Below, in pieces: positions 49,491 through 61,410 of a stretch of 64,000 nucleotides of DNA. The stretch comes from Odobenus rosmarus divergens (Eukaryota; Chordata; Mammalia; Carnivora; Odobenidae). The stretch's first letter is position 1; every line of letters begins with the position of its first letter. The translations under genes and the position numbers were made by a program. The notes beneath the pieces are model-generated. The model did no database searches. It saw nothing but the letters and a program-made list of their open reading frames with translations, and was not told the DNA's origin. The stretch is from the NCBI RefSeq assembly GCF_000321225.1, contig NW_004450276.1, forward strand, positions 4,455,025-4,519,024. The letters are read 5' to 3'.

Positions 49491-51514
49491 AGTTCTATAG
49501 TTGCCCAAATGTGCCCTGAGATATTGTGGGAGCCATAGGCTGCCTCAGGACTCAGGGAGAGGGTGTAAGCAGGGGTCTCTCCATCACAACGAAGAGAAAC
49601 CTACTCTCCTGGATCCTGTTGAGGCTTCCAGGTAATATTTGATTGGAACAAAGGGTCCGTGGCTTAAACATTTTTTTAATTAAAAAAGAAAAATTTGAAA
49701 AACAGTAATCTAGATCATTCTATTTTCCAAATGGGGAAACTGAGAAACAAAGAAAAAGACTTAGCATAAGTCCTGTGCTGGGAAGTGACAGGTCTGTGAT
49801 GCTGTCCAAGCCTCATGATCCCAGCCTCTTCCCTCTTCCCCACCATTCACTGAAGGAAGCAGCACAAAACACCAGAAATTTTGGAACAACTCATTGTCAA
49901 GTTCCATCGTGCACTACTGGTGTCTTCTAGCTGGGCTTTGGATTTCAAAATTTGCCCCTTTCCTTTAACGCTCACACCTAGTGACTTCCTTTCAAGGGCT
50001 CATCTCACCAACCAAAAACCTCTGCTCTGCTCTCGAAGCTTGCAGAGAAATCTCCAGCTGTGGTTTTGTGTGCACTGCTAACAGAGGGTACCTTGCAGGA
50101 TTGTTTGTGGATATTTCAGCTAATTATCTTGCCACAGACCACTGAGACAGAGCTGGATGACTGTTCAATTAATAGTTCTGAAGGAGTAATTAGGGAAAAT
50201 ACCTGTTTGCACAGCCCACCCCAGTGCCAACAGATCTATGTGAACATGTTCTTCTGAATGTGATTAATCACATAAATAATTCTCAGAAATGAAATTAGAG
50301 ATCACCCACGCATTACACCCAGCAATGTTTTAAGGCATTACATCCTGAATCTCTGTAATGAATTAACCTTACAGTCTGTTTTGAATTTTTCAATTTTCAG
50401 CATACATCCTGCTCTGTTAGCAAGTGACCCCACGGCCCCTATCAGTTTCTCCAACAATTCGAATTAGCCATTCTAAAAAGAACACAGATTTGAACATATC
50501 TAAACCTCGAGAAAGAAGTATAAATGCCAGGTTATGACCCATCACACTTCATCGCAGAGCCAGACATCATGCCCAAATTTCTAGATGTCTTTGTCTTCTG
50601 GATAGATGCCTCATATTCTACGACCAACATTCAAGATTTTTCTATAAGAACTAAATCTTCACTCATTCCATTACAGTCATAGAATTGCTCCGTTTTTTTC
50701 ATTCATAAGGAGATCTCTGAACTGCAGACTGACATAGAAAAGCAATTTCAGTTAGGACTAACTTATACAGATTTCTTGTAAATCTAGAAGTCCTAAAAGT
50801 TAGCGGAGGGAGACAAGAGGGACGATGACAGAAGAACTTGAAAAGTTTTTCAAATCATTATCATCTCCCCAGTGGTAAAGTCAGTTAACCTCAGGCAAGC
50901 AGGTATGAGGATCCTACAATTTTAGCGGACAAACCCTCAGATACTAGTTTCCACATGAGGAAACAAAGTGATTTCTTTAAGATCATTAGTTGATTTGTGA
51001 TATGTGAAAGCATTTTAGAAAGGAAGCAGAATTTTGGTAAAGTTATTTCTCTTCGTTCAGCCTTTTTTGGGCTAACATTGAGGTATCAAGGAATTGTCAA
51101 AAAACATAAAATCACATCAAATTCTTAAGAACCCAGTACCTGACATTTGTTAGATTTTGTTATAAATTTTAAGGTATTATTATGGGGGCAGGGGGAAATA
51201 CCGTTTCTTTTAATCTAGTCAAAATCTATAGAAGTAATTATAATTTTTTTTACTTTTGCACAAATAAAATACTAGTGGTGAATAATTTTGTAGTAAGATT
51301 ATACCTATTCTACTTTGTTCATCTTTAGAATCGTTGACACCTATGTTAATTCCTCAGTGTATTTTCTCACCTTTTCAACCTACATTGAAAATCCCTTTCT
51401 TCTGAAATGGTTTTATCTTCCATGTGGAAACCACATCTATACCTTTCTTTGGTCGTGTGTCCTTCAACTCAGCATCTAGCACCATACTAGAAATTTCAAG
51501 TGTTTAGTAAATAA
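49491..51514. other. Largely unassigned intron
   Basis: A weak MIR-like patch lies at about 49710-49820 ('aaatggggaaactgagaaac') and another at about 50930-50990. Otherwise nothing recognised. Confidence 0.5.
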
Positions 51515-51900
51515 TTTGTGTGTTCTCTTTTGACCCAGTAATTCCACTTTTGAGAGTTTATAAAAGGAACTGACTGGAGATATTCCCATCAGGTTATCAG
51601 CAAAGATATTCATTGTAAAATTATTTATATTGTCAAAAAATTTGGAAAAAAACTCCAAATCAAATTGACTATATAAATCATGATTTAGTTATGAGTAATG
51701 CTCTACAGACATTTAAAATAATTTTGTACAGAGATAGTTCATAAATTTTTTCAGTGTGTCCTTAAGTGCAAAAAAATGATTTTATAAAATAGTATGTACA
51801 GTGATTTAATTGTTCCTAGAAATGTATATAAGTGATGTCCACTGATAGTTGAACCAAAGTATGTGTAAATGGTGAGATCTCTAGTAATTTTAAATCTTGT
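51515..51900 (+). mobile_element. Old L1M-type 3' end, plus strand
   Basis: 'gacccagtaattccactttt', 'gatattcattgtaaaattat' and 'ataaaatagtatgtacagtg' follow the ORF2-to-3' UTR order of an old L1. No coding capacity. Confidence 0.65.
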
Positions 51901-52269
51901 TGGGGTATTTCTTTTTTTTTTTTCCCTACAATGAGTAGTAATAAATCAAGAGAAATTTTCCTTAAGGATATGCAGTTAATTCAGAAAATAAGTTTGTACC
52001 ATGTTAAGAAACTTCACTTCCCAGCATTTTTATACTTTCTATTTTGAGTACCTCTGTGATGAGCTCACAAAGTACATGATAAACATTACCAGTAATCCTC
52101 CAATCTTTCACCTAAGACAGAAAATTATTAATTAGTAATTATGACTTACTAACAGAATACTAAAGTTGCTAGTTATATTTTTAAGACTGAAATAAAATCA
52201 GAACCATGTTCACAAATTTCACATGAGTCGTACACAAACCACTGAATTTTAAGAATCAATTTTTATAGT

Positions 52270-52445
52270 AAGGAGAATTAACTTTGGAAGTAAGTAGATC
52301 TCATTTTAAATCTTGGCTCTGCCACTTGCTAGCTTTATGGGTTTGTGCAAAATGTAAATGATTGACTTGTGCATTTTAATGAGATTATATAAGTAAAGTG
52401 CCTAATATAAAGCATGAAATACAGCTAAGAGCTTAATAAAATACA
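52270..52445 (+). mobile_element. MIR SINE, plus strand
   Basis: 'tcttggctctgccacttgct' and 'agtaaagtgcctaatataaa' to 'gagcttaataaaa' follow the MIR order. Confidence 0.7.
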
Positions 52446-52504
52446 ACTTTTATAAGAATCATCATCATCATTCTCATCAACTATGCTCCTTTTTATTTAA
52501 AACA

Positions 52505-53236
52505 AATGCTTTAATTGGATAAATTTGACCTGTAACATTGTATAAATTTAAGTGGTACAGCATGTTACTTTGATATATTGATATAATAAGGTTGCAACAT
52601 TATTATCACATTATATACTTATAGTACAATGGTACTGTCTATATTCAATATACTGTATATTAGATCTCTGTAGCTCAATACTCATTTTGGGTCTGTACCC
52701 TGAAACACCATGGTATTATCCCTCTAGCCCCCATCTCCTGTTAACCACCATTTAATTGTTTTTTTTTAACATGTTTGACCTTTTTAGATCCCACATATAA
52801 GTGCTATCATATAGTACTTGTCTTTCTCTGACTTATCTCGCTTAGCATAATATGCTCAAAGTCCAGCCATGTTGTTGCAAATCGCAGAATATCCTCCTTT
52901 TTCATGGCTGAGTAACATTCCATTGTGTATATGTACAGCTTTTTTATTCATTGATCCATTGGTGGGCATTTGGGTTGTTTCCACATCTTAGCTATTGTGA
53001 ATAATGCTGTGATTAACATGGGGGAGTGCAAAGATCTCATCAACTTCCTGTTCTCATTTCCCTTGGGTATATGCGCAGAATTGGAATTGCTGGATCATAT
53101 GGCAGATCTATTTTTTTTTTCTATTTTTAACTTTTTGAAGAACGTCCATATGTTTTCCACAGTGATTGGACTAATCTACATTCCCACCAGCAGTGGATAA
53201 GGCTTCCCGTTTCACTATATCCTCGCACCTGTTGTG
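52505..53236 (-). mobile_element. Old L1 3' region, minus strand
   Basis: The 3' UTR reversed ('ggtacagcatgttactttga', 'ctcctgttaaccaccattta') runs into the ORF2 C-terminus ('gctattgtgaataatgctgt', 'ttcccaccagcagtg'). Broken by the younger L1 at 53249. Confidence 0.85.
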
Positions 53237-53248
53237 CCTTATTTTCTT

Positions 53249-53648
53249 TCTTTCTATTTTTCTTTCTTTCTATTTTTCTTCTTTCTTTCTTTCTTCTTTC
53301 TTTTTCTTTCTTTCTTTCTTTCTTTCTTAATTCAATTATCCAACATATAATGCATCATTAGTTTTTTTTATTTTACTTTATTATGTTATGTTAATCACCA
53401 TACATTGCATCATTAGTTTTTGATGTAGTGTTCCATGATTCATTGTTTGCGTATAACACCCAGTGCTCCATGCAGAACGTTCCCTCTTTAATATCCATCA
53501 CCAGGCTAACCCATCCCCCCACCCCCTCCCCTCTAAAACCCTCAGTTTGTTTCTCAGAGTCCATAGTCTCTCATGGTTCCTCTCCCCCTCTGATTTCCCC
53601 CCCTTCATTTTTCCCTTCCTGCTATCTTTTTTTTCTTTAACATATTAC
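53249..53648 (-). mobile_element. Young truncated L1 with expanded (TTTC)n tail and doubled 3' terminus
   Basis: The TSD 'ccttattttctt' (53237-53248, 53649-53660) flanks a (TTTC)n tract (53249-53328). Then come two successive L1 3'-terminal cassettes: 53329-53361 ('aattcaattatccaacatat', 'gcatcattag') and, from 53362, a T-rich run with 'tatgttaatcaccatacatt' and 'gcatcattag' again. About 270 bases of 3' UTR follow. Confidence 0.85.
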
Positions 53649-53660
53649 CCTTATTTTCTT

Positions 53661-55210
53661 GATGATAATATGCACTCCTTTTTAAGTCACTAATGGCACA
53701 ATGTCTTTATGTGCTGGGTTGTCAATTAGGGTTAGTTCCCAGGGCTGTCCTTGCCAGCTGGATGGCAGGCGGGCCTTGGAAAGATGGAGATTCAGAGCAA
53801 AGACTTAGTGGTGCTACTTGACTCAGAGAAGGACTAGGGCAGCTATGCCTTCAAAAGCCCCACTGTGAGGTAACTGAAACCGAAGTGGGAGTTCTAAATA
53901 GTGAGCATGGTGGCAGATTGGCATTTTTCCACTGACAGGAGTGATCATGAGTTACAGTGCCCAGCTCCCTAAAAATGCTCAGTGTATTTCCATCGATGAT
54001 GATTTTTAGTTCCACCAAAGACACACTGTTTGCTATTTAGCCCTCTCTTTGTTTTAACTTCTTTTCCTGGAAAATAAGGATAATTCAGTTTTTCACATAC
54101 ACCATGGGACTTAATCAGCTAATAAATATAAAACATTCTGACCACGTAATGTTATACAGGCAGTAAATAATATTATTAATAGTCAGAATGTAATTGCTTC
54201 AGTAGTATTTTTCTAGAAAGTAGAGCTCATACTCATTCCTTCCTGATGTGAAAACTCTTCTACGCCCATTAATCATTGTCCATGGAATGGAATTAGCAAA
54301 TATAGAAGGTTGCCAAGTGCCAGTTTATCTACATTGATATTTAACATTTTTCACATTAAAATTCTTTCAATAGAAATAAATTTTGGACAGAAATAAACTT
54401 TCTTCAGTGTGCATTGTCTCATATACTACAAAATTGCAGAGACTCTGATAAATAAAGCAATATTTCTAGTGTCGCTGGGGCCGTAAAAATGCATTTTCAT
54501 ATCAGCACTTCTATTTGTAAATCACAGAAGGTTCGTCTGATGGACAGAGTGCTGGGGAGAAGTGCGCTCCTTTTGTCAGAATAAATAACCTGTATTTTAG
54601 GACCAGTGTCTCCTTGTGCCATTATTTAGTTCATAGGCTGGAGATTGTCTCTGCCCTCTGATGTTTGATTCAGTTTTCAGGGCATGACATCTGTTAACTT
54701 TTAAGCCCAAAAAGTCCTGTACGGGAAGTCTCAGCCTAATAAATAATTTCTTAAGATAGTAAGTGATTTTTCTTTCATTTTGCTTACTAAAAAGTCTAGG
54801 GCCAAATTTGAGACACGCTTCTAAGAACTGTGCAGAATTGTATGGCCTTACATTTTTGAGTGAATTAATAAATAAGGTGAAATGATATTATTTTCTAGAG
54901 AAGAGGAAATGTCAGGGGCTATATATTCAGAAGACTTATTTTTTACTAAATTCATTTTTTCCAAGTTAGACACTTATAGAATCTTTTAGACAAAAGTATG
55001 CAGAAGGCATAAACTGTGACTTTGAGAAGCTCTCACTCCCATGGGGCCACTATGGCAAACGGACTGTCCCCCTGAGAGGTGCTAATAATGCCCTAATAAA
55101 GATGCAAGCATGGGGCTTTGAGCATGTGTAATTCCAACTGTGGTAGTAATGTGAGATAATGTATTACTAAATTTAACTCAGAAGTTACTCTAAAATATTT
55201 GGCAAATACT
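53661..55210. other. Unassigned intron before the last PLXDC2 exon
   Basis: About 1.5 kb with no repeat recognised. Confidence 0.5.
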
Positions 55211-55425
55211 GGGGCCCCTGGTTAGCTCAGTGGGTTGGGTGTTGAACTCTTGGTTTTGGCTCAAATCGTGATCTCAGGGTTGTGGGATCCAGCCCCATGT
55301 CGGGCTCCGCACTCAGCAAGGAGTCAGCTTGAGGATTTTCTCTCCCTCTCCCTCTGCCCCCGCCCCCCTGCCCTCTCCCCGCCGCTGACACGCTCTCTCT
55401 CCCAAACAAGTAGATGAAGGGAGAT
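55211..55425 (+). mobile_element. Can-SINE, plus strand, next to the last exon
   Basis: Head 'ggggcccctggttagctcag' and CT-rich region, ending in a weak 'caaacaagtagatgaa' tail. Diverged, so fairly old. It ends about 60 bases before the PLXDC2 acceptor. Confidence 0.9.
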
Positions 55426-55444
55426 ATGTTTTTTAATGATATGA

Positions 55445-55603
<159 letters not shown>

Positions 55604-55674
55604 AATTTCTAGGACAGAACAGCACCAGTGCTGGCTTACAGGTGTTAAGACTAAAAATTTGCCTATACCTTTAA

Positions 55675-55675
<1 letters not shown>

Positions 55676-55718
<43 letters not shown>

Positions 55719-55722
55719 CACG
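55676..55722 (+). repeat. (CA)n microsatellite in the PLXDC2 3' UTR
   Basis: About 23 CA units with one CG interruption, starting 72 bases after the stop codon. It is transcribed in every mRNA that uses the last exon and is likely to vary in length between individuals. Confidence 0.9.
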
Positions 55723-55968
55723 AAGGAGCCCTAAGCTGCTGTAGCCTGAAGGAGATGAGATTTCTGGACAAGCCCAGCCCTGGAAGGGTAAAAGAGAAAC
55801 TAAAACTCATCCAAGGTACCACTGACCATTGAACATAGAATTCCCTAGTGGAATACCATTTTATAGTTCACTCAGAACATCTCCTGTGGACTTATCAGAA
55901 GTATGACAAGATGACAGTGCTATTGGCTTAGGTGCAGGGTTGCAAAGGGATAGAGAGCAAACAATAAT

Positions 55969-55974
55969 AATAAA
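55969..55974 (+). promoter_or_regulatory. Candidate proximal polyadenylation signal
   Basis: AATAAA about 365 bases after the PLXDC2 stop, followed within 40-60 bases by T/GT-rich sequence (gcctttggttc). It is the first canonical hexamer in the 3' UTR. Confidence 0.45.
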
Positions 55975-58544
55975 GCTTTAGTTCATGAGGGATCTATGCC
56001 TTTGGTTCAAATATTCTTCTCTGATGTCTCAAAGATAACTGTGTTCCAAAGCCTGAATCTTTTCTCTCAAAAGAGCAATGATGAATGTTTCAAGATTGCT
56101 AAGAAAAACAGCTCATGCAGGAGCAAAAAACAAACCTAAAATAAGAGGGTTTTCTCTCTTTCCACCAGACATGTGGCAAAAGGATTTTATTTTTCTGGTC
56201 TAGATCCACTTGTTCCGACAAGTTCATTATCCTACAGAATAATCTTTTATCTGTGCCTCCTTCTCCCTTGTTAATGAGTGTCCTTCCTATGGGCTGTGGC
56301 AGAATTACCACACTCTTGGCTAAGGATTAGGAGAGAGGGAGAGGCAAAGGAGAGTTTCAGTTCTCTTGCCTCAGATAAAACAGTTCATTTTTTTTTTTAA
56401 GATACATTGCCTCCGTTTTCCCAACCATGAAATCCTATGAAGCCACAGTTGCTCTTGGCTGAAGGAAACAATACAAAGAGTCCCTTAATCGTTTTTGAAG
56501 CAAAAACATTAAGGGAGTCTAAACATATGTAGGGGGAGGGTTTTGGGGTGTTTTTTTTCCTTTTTACTTTGTGCTATTTCAGTACTTAAGGCCCATGTCA
56601 TTGTCAATTCCTGTCTAAGAAGCCATTCAAGTCAGCATATCCCTGGTGATAAAAAAGGAGGAAAGAACCCTGCTGAATCATACAGTAATTTTCTTTAAAG
56701 CACATAGTAGTTACATAAATATATATATAAATATATTTTTGTTTATAACTAACACAAGGCAGGCTCTTGTGACTCAAAGAGTGCATTTGTCATCAAGACA
56801 AAACAAATGCAAGATGCATTACTGCATACTTCCATAGAGTTGTAAAATAATCCTTAATATTAGAATATTTTTATGTCCCTTAGCAAAAGTGGCTCAATTA
56901 GTCACAGTGCCGATCATTTTCCTGCCTATTTGAGCCACTCTTTCATTCCTATCAACCCCTTCCCTCCCTGGCTAAATAAAGCAGATGCAAAATGCTCCTT
57001 AGATGGATCTGTCATTTTGCCTTGTAATCACAATCCAGATTTCGAAACTTCTCCACAAATGAGGAAAGGAAAGGCATGGCTTGAGGAGGAAAGTGGTTAA
57101 TACGTATACTGAGCTCCCAACGTTTAAATTCAGGTCCTGTGTGTACAAGTTCATCAACATCTCGACCCATGAAACTGACATCCTGTGCCCAGATGCTGTA
57201 GATTCTCCTAGGGCACAGTGTCCAACATTTGCAGATTCAGGTATCAGGAAGCAGAGATGTCTTATAAGCAGCACTTTACTAACAGCTTAGCATCTGTACA
57301 CAGTGTCTACATTGAACAACATCAGTCTACTAACAGAGTATCCTATGTTATCTTCACAGTTGTCTGACGTAAACTAGTACCGTCTTCAATCACGTATATT
57401 TTGCTTTACATTTTTAAATACCTGATGAGGTTAGTAATTTTTTCCTAACCTACTTAGTTAATAATTGAAAAAAAAAAAAAACCCTGACAAGCAAGGCAAT
57501 TGAAGGATGTGATGACAATCTCCCTGCTGTATCTGCATTCAGTTTATATGAAATATCCCAACTTATTTCTTGTGGAGTAGGTTTCGTCAGATTAGCAATA
57601 ACCAAATGACTTGCCAATGTAACTGGTGCAACTGGTATTCTACAAAGACATAAGGAACATATAGACGATTCCTTTTAGGATAAAATGACGCTTCTCCCAC
57701 TAGCTTTTGTGATAGGTGTGGCTTCCAGTAGCAGTTGATTGACAGTTATATAAATCTCGTGTATATATCCAGCTCCTTACACAGTTCTTTGAAGTCGTAA
57801 TGTTGTCTTTCTTCCCTTCAGAGCTCATATTCCACTTTCTATTAAAAGAATTGACAATTCTGGAAACAAACGAACAAGACATAAAACTGAATTGTTCAAT
57901 GAACTAAAGCACCTAGTAATAGGGAAAACTTTTTGGAAGTGTGAGAACACTTCCTAACAAAAGTAGGAGTTAGAGGTGCTGAAAAGTTTCTGCTGTATAT
58001 GAATCTTTTAGTGGTAAGGAGAAAGGCTGGCTAATCCCTTTTTTTTTTCATGAAATTTTTATTCTATTTTATATTTCTGGTTTGTTCCTGGTGCCCATTT
58101 ACTGCAAAGGAAGAGCAAACTTACACCATGTTTCTAGAAATTCAGAATGGACATTGATGCTTTGGACTTTACATACATTATATATTAGAAGGGGTGCATC
58201 TGTACATTACTTAAATACTATGAACACAGTAGAGAGAGAATAACAATTTTAAAAAATTAAGAACAGCAAAGAAACACATACAGACTTCTGAAGAAATCTG
58301 ATAAATGGTGCTACAGAGGAAATAATATGTGGTGATTAGGTAAAGGTATAAATGTCAAGAAAAATGTCTTAAGCCAACCAGATGGCACTGACCACAATGT
58401 TGGTTGTTTATGAAGTGTTTAGACTTTAAGATACACTAACAAACAGAAAACTAAAGATCAATAATAAAGTACAGTTTACTCCCATTATTATTTTAGTTTG
58501 AGATACCTAGAGCATTTGCTGATCTCTCTCACATGGAGCTTCTA

Positions 58545-58752
58545 GAGTTGTTCTGTCCAGTATCCTATCCACTAGCCAAATGTGGCTATTTAAATTTAAA
58601 TTAATTAAAATTAAACTCAAAAAAACCCTCAGTTCTTCCATCACTAGGCACATTTTGAATGCTCGATAGCCACATGTGGCTTGTTGGCTTCCATATTGGA
58701 CAACACAGAACATTGCCATCACTGCAGAAAATTCTGTTATACAGTGCTGTAG
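58545..58752 (-). mobile_element. hAT-Charlie-type DNA transposon (MER58-like)
   Basis: 'ctgtccagtatcctatccac', 'aaatttaaattaattaaaat' and 'gccacatgtggcttgttggc' to 'ttatacagtgctgt' form a nearly complete non-autonomous element with short inverted ends. Family name from memory. Confidence 0.65.
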
Positions 58753-58859
58753 AGTAGAGGTCTTTTCTTTTAATTCCCTCTCCTTGAATAAAAAGGAGAA
58801 GGAAGAAAAAACAAAGATTTGGTAGTTCTTGGGCATATATAAGTGTTTTTGATCTCAGA

Positions 58860-59064
58860 GAGGCAGCATGCTATGATGAAAAGAATACCAGCTGACACAG
58901 CTTTGAGTCTTCGCTATGTTATCCTGGGAAAATCACTTTAACTTCCATAAGTCTCAATTTACAGTTTTGGAAAATAAAAATATTTTTGTTCTGTCTTCGT
59001 TGTAAGGTTATTATTATGCAGATTGACTAAATGTACAGACGTACAGGCTTTTAAAACCTTACAT
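58860..59064 (+). mobile_element. MIR SINE, plus strand
   Basis: 'gaggcagcatgctatgatga', 'ctgggaaaatcactttaact' and 'aatttacagttttggaaaat' follow the MIR order. Confidence 0.8.
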
Positions 59065-59969
59065 CAATGTAACCCATATAAAGCAAAGCCTTGGTCCAGT
59101 CTCAGCACAAATTTGCATTCAGATGAAGAAAAGTCCACCAATCCTAAAAGCATTCAAAGACAATCAAATCGATAAAAAATTTTCTTAAGAAAATGCCAAA
59201 GGAAAAATTGCTCAATTTTTCCCCATCTTAATATTTTCTCTTAGTATTTCCCCTCTGTCATGTCTCTCCCAACTTTGACTCCTCCACCATGACAGAGTCC
59301 CTATGTGTATGCTGAAATTAGTTCAATTCCTTATTATGTAGAGTCACTGAGTCTCTCTAGTTTCTTGCGATTTCCCAGTTTATTCTTCACAGCAAAGGGA
59401 GGCCCAGGGGCTGAGCAGCAGGCTTCTCTTTAGAAGGAAATACCTCAAGCATAAATAATTTCAAATATTTATTTTATCCCTGTGACACAAATATAAGGGG
59501 CTGCCTTATTAAAATATAAAAATACATGGAACTCAATTTCTGAACGGTAAAAATTTGCAAATGCAAATAAGAAGATGACTATTCTTTTAAATTATACTAA
59601 TATGCAGATAATATATATTCTGATTAGTATAATTTATTAGTTTCTGGGGCCAAAAGTTCTTACATTATTACCTGTCCTGAAGGAGTGTCAACTTGGTTAT
59701 GTCCTCTAGTGTCTGTTGCCCATTTGAGAAAAAGTTTTGCTAGAATCCATGCCTTGATTCAAGAAACCTTCCTTCCATGATAAGAAATTAATACTTAGGT
59801 AAGACTAAGAAATCAATCCTGTTGTTACGGTTTCTTCCTCCTGTGAAATGTTATTTTACTTGGTATTTCTTCAGGCCTTTTTCAGATACTTTATTACAAT
59901 GAGCTTTACTAATTCCCAAAGGTGCTCTAGCTCTTACTTTCCCATCCCATACCGTGTTTTGGCGTCAGC
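59065..59969. other. Unassigned sequence downstream of the PLXDC2 stop
   Basis: No repeat or exon-like structure recognised; whether it is still 3' UTR cannot be told. Confidence 0.5.
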
Positions 59970-60119
59970 ATCCATATGCCAGAATCATGGCAGGTCATCT
60001 AACCCAAGCTCTTCATTTTACAGATCAGAAAATTGACTCCCGGAAAGATATGGTAATTTTCCCAGTGTCAGAATTGGGTCTTGAACTTAAAACTCCCAAC
60101 TGGTAATTTCTGTTACCAT
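59970..60119 (-). mobile_element. MIR-like fragment
   Basis: 'gtcatctaacccaagctctt', 'attttacagatcagaaaatt' and 'gaattgggtcttgaactta' resemble the MIR core in reverse. Confidence 0.5.
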
Positions 60120-61174
60120 TTTTCTTGCCTGCACCCCTTCATCAGCATTTAAGGCCAACCCCAACCAAGGAGCTTAGAAGGCACAGTCCATCTGAAGGCT
60201 AAGTTTATCTGTACTATTGACTCTTCTTATAATATAGAACTTTGGACCGGTCTTCTTCTATATGTTCATAAGAATAGTACCATCTTCATGACAACCATTG
60301 TTCTAGCCATTACAGTGTCTTTATTTGGTTTTGCACGCCCCTCCCACCCCTACCTGGTGCCATCTGTCAGCAACACTATTTTTAGTCATTTAAAATTGTT
60401 CTACCTTTGTTTCATTTCTTCCCAAATATATCTGAAAACTAAGAATCTTCATAGCTTATTTTCTTACAACATATATAATCACAAGTTTTATTTGCTTTTG
60501 AAACCATTTGAACATTTTTGCCCCAGGAAGGTTTTTTGAGCAAATATTATGAGGTCTGTGGCATTACCTATTACCTTGGGTTTATAAAGCACTTTACATT
60601 TTGTGGAGCACTTTGACTCATCCCTTTATTTGTTCACTCATTCGACCACTCAGTTTACTTAAATATTTATTGAGCACCTACTGGAACCAAGTTCCTGCGC
60701 TGGATCTGTGGTATATAGTGATAAATACAAATAGAGGTCAGGCAGGTCGACTGATGATTGTAATATGATGGAATCCTCAGACACAACTTTGCAAGGAGGT
60801 CGGATCAATATTACTCTATCCAATTTCCAATTCCAATTGTCTATTATACTTAGAGAACTATCAAGTATTTGCCTGAAGAATGTTTCAGAAATACAATACA
60901 TCATTGCATATCAGTGCCGTTTGCTCTATTTTAAATGGTTTGTAAATTTCATTCATGGGAACAAAAGTGACTCATCCAAAGTTGTCCCAGACCCAGAGGG
61001 ACTTCCCAGGTCACTTGGACTTTTTCTGACTAGATATAACAGTTCACTTTCTTGTACCAATATTTTCTGAACATTCAACATCATAGTTTTAAGGTATTCC
61101 AGAAACACCAGTGTATCAAAGAAGCATTTGCACTTTAGGTGTGTGTGGTTGTTATGTCACTTATTAGACTGCCT
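60120..61174. other. Unassigned downstream sequence
   Basis: A faint ancient-repeat phrase occurs at about 60655-60740 ('atttattgagcacctactgg'). Otherwise nothing recognised; the open frame at 60765-61070 matches nothing I know. Confidence 0.45.
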
Positions 61175-61314
61175 CAGGCTTTCTCAACCTTGGCACTGTT
61201 GACATTTGGGGTCCCCGAATTCTTTGTCAGAGGGTGGCGTGGAAATAGTCCCGTGCGTTGTAGGGCATATATGGCAGCTTCCAGGCAGCTTCCATTGACT
61301 TTATGCCAGTAGTG

Positions 61315-61351
<37 letters not shown>

Positions 61352-61410
61352 TGTGACAACTAAAGATGTCTCCAAACATTGCCAAATGTCCACGGATTGG
61401 GATTGGGAAA
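61175..61410 (-). mobile_element. MER20 (hAT-Charlie DNA transposon) carrying a CA microsatellite
   Basis: 'tttctcaaccttggcactgt', 'tgacatttggggtccccgaa' and 'ggacatttggcaatgtttgg'-type text reversed at the right end give MER20. A (CA)n run has expanded at 61318-61348. Confidence 0.8.

Larger units (their letters stand above)
55604..58544 (+). other. PLXDC2: PLXDC2 3' UTR and beyond (end not determined)
   Basis: This follows the PLXDC2 stop codon directly and is mostly free of recognisable transposons, as expected of a 3' UTR. It holds a CA microsatellite (55676-55722) and several AATAAA hexamers: 55969, 56975 and 58463 are the clearest. The first is about 365 bases after the stop and has GU-rich sequence downstream, so a short form is possible; the later ones would give UTRs of about 1.4 and 2.9 kb. 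Which are used cannot be decided from sequence. A poly(A) run at 57468-57481 is a simple repeat. Confidence 0.6.
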
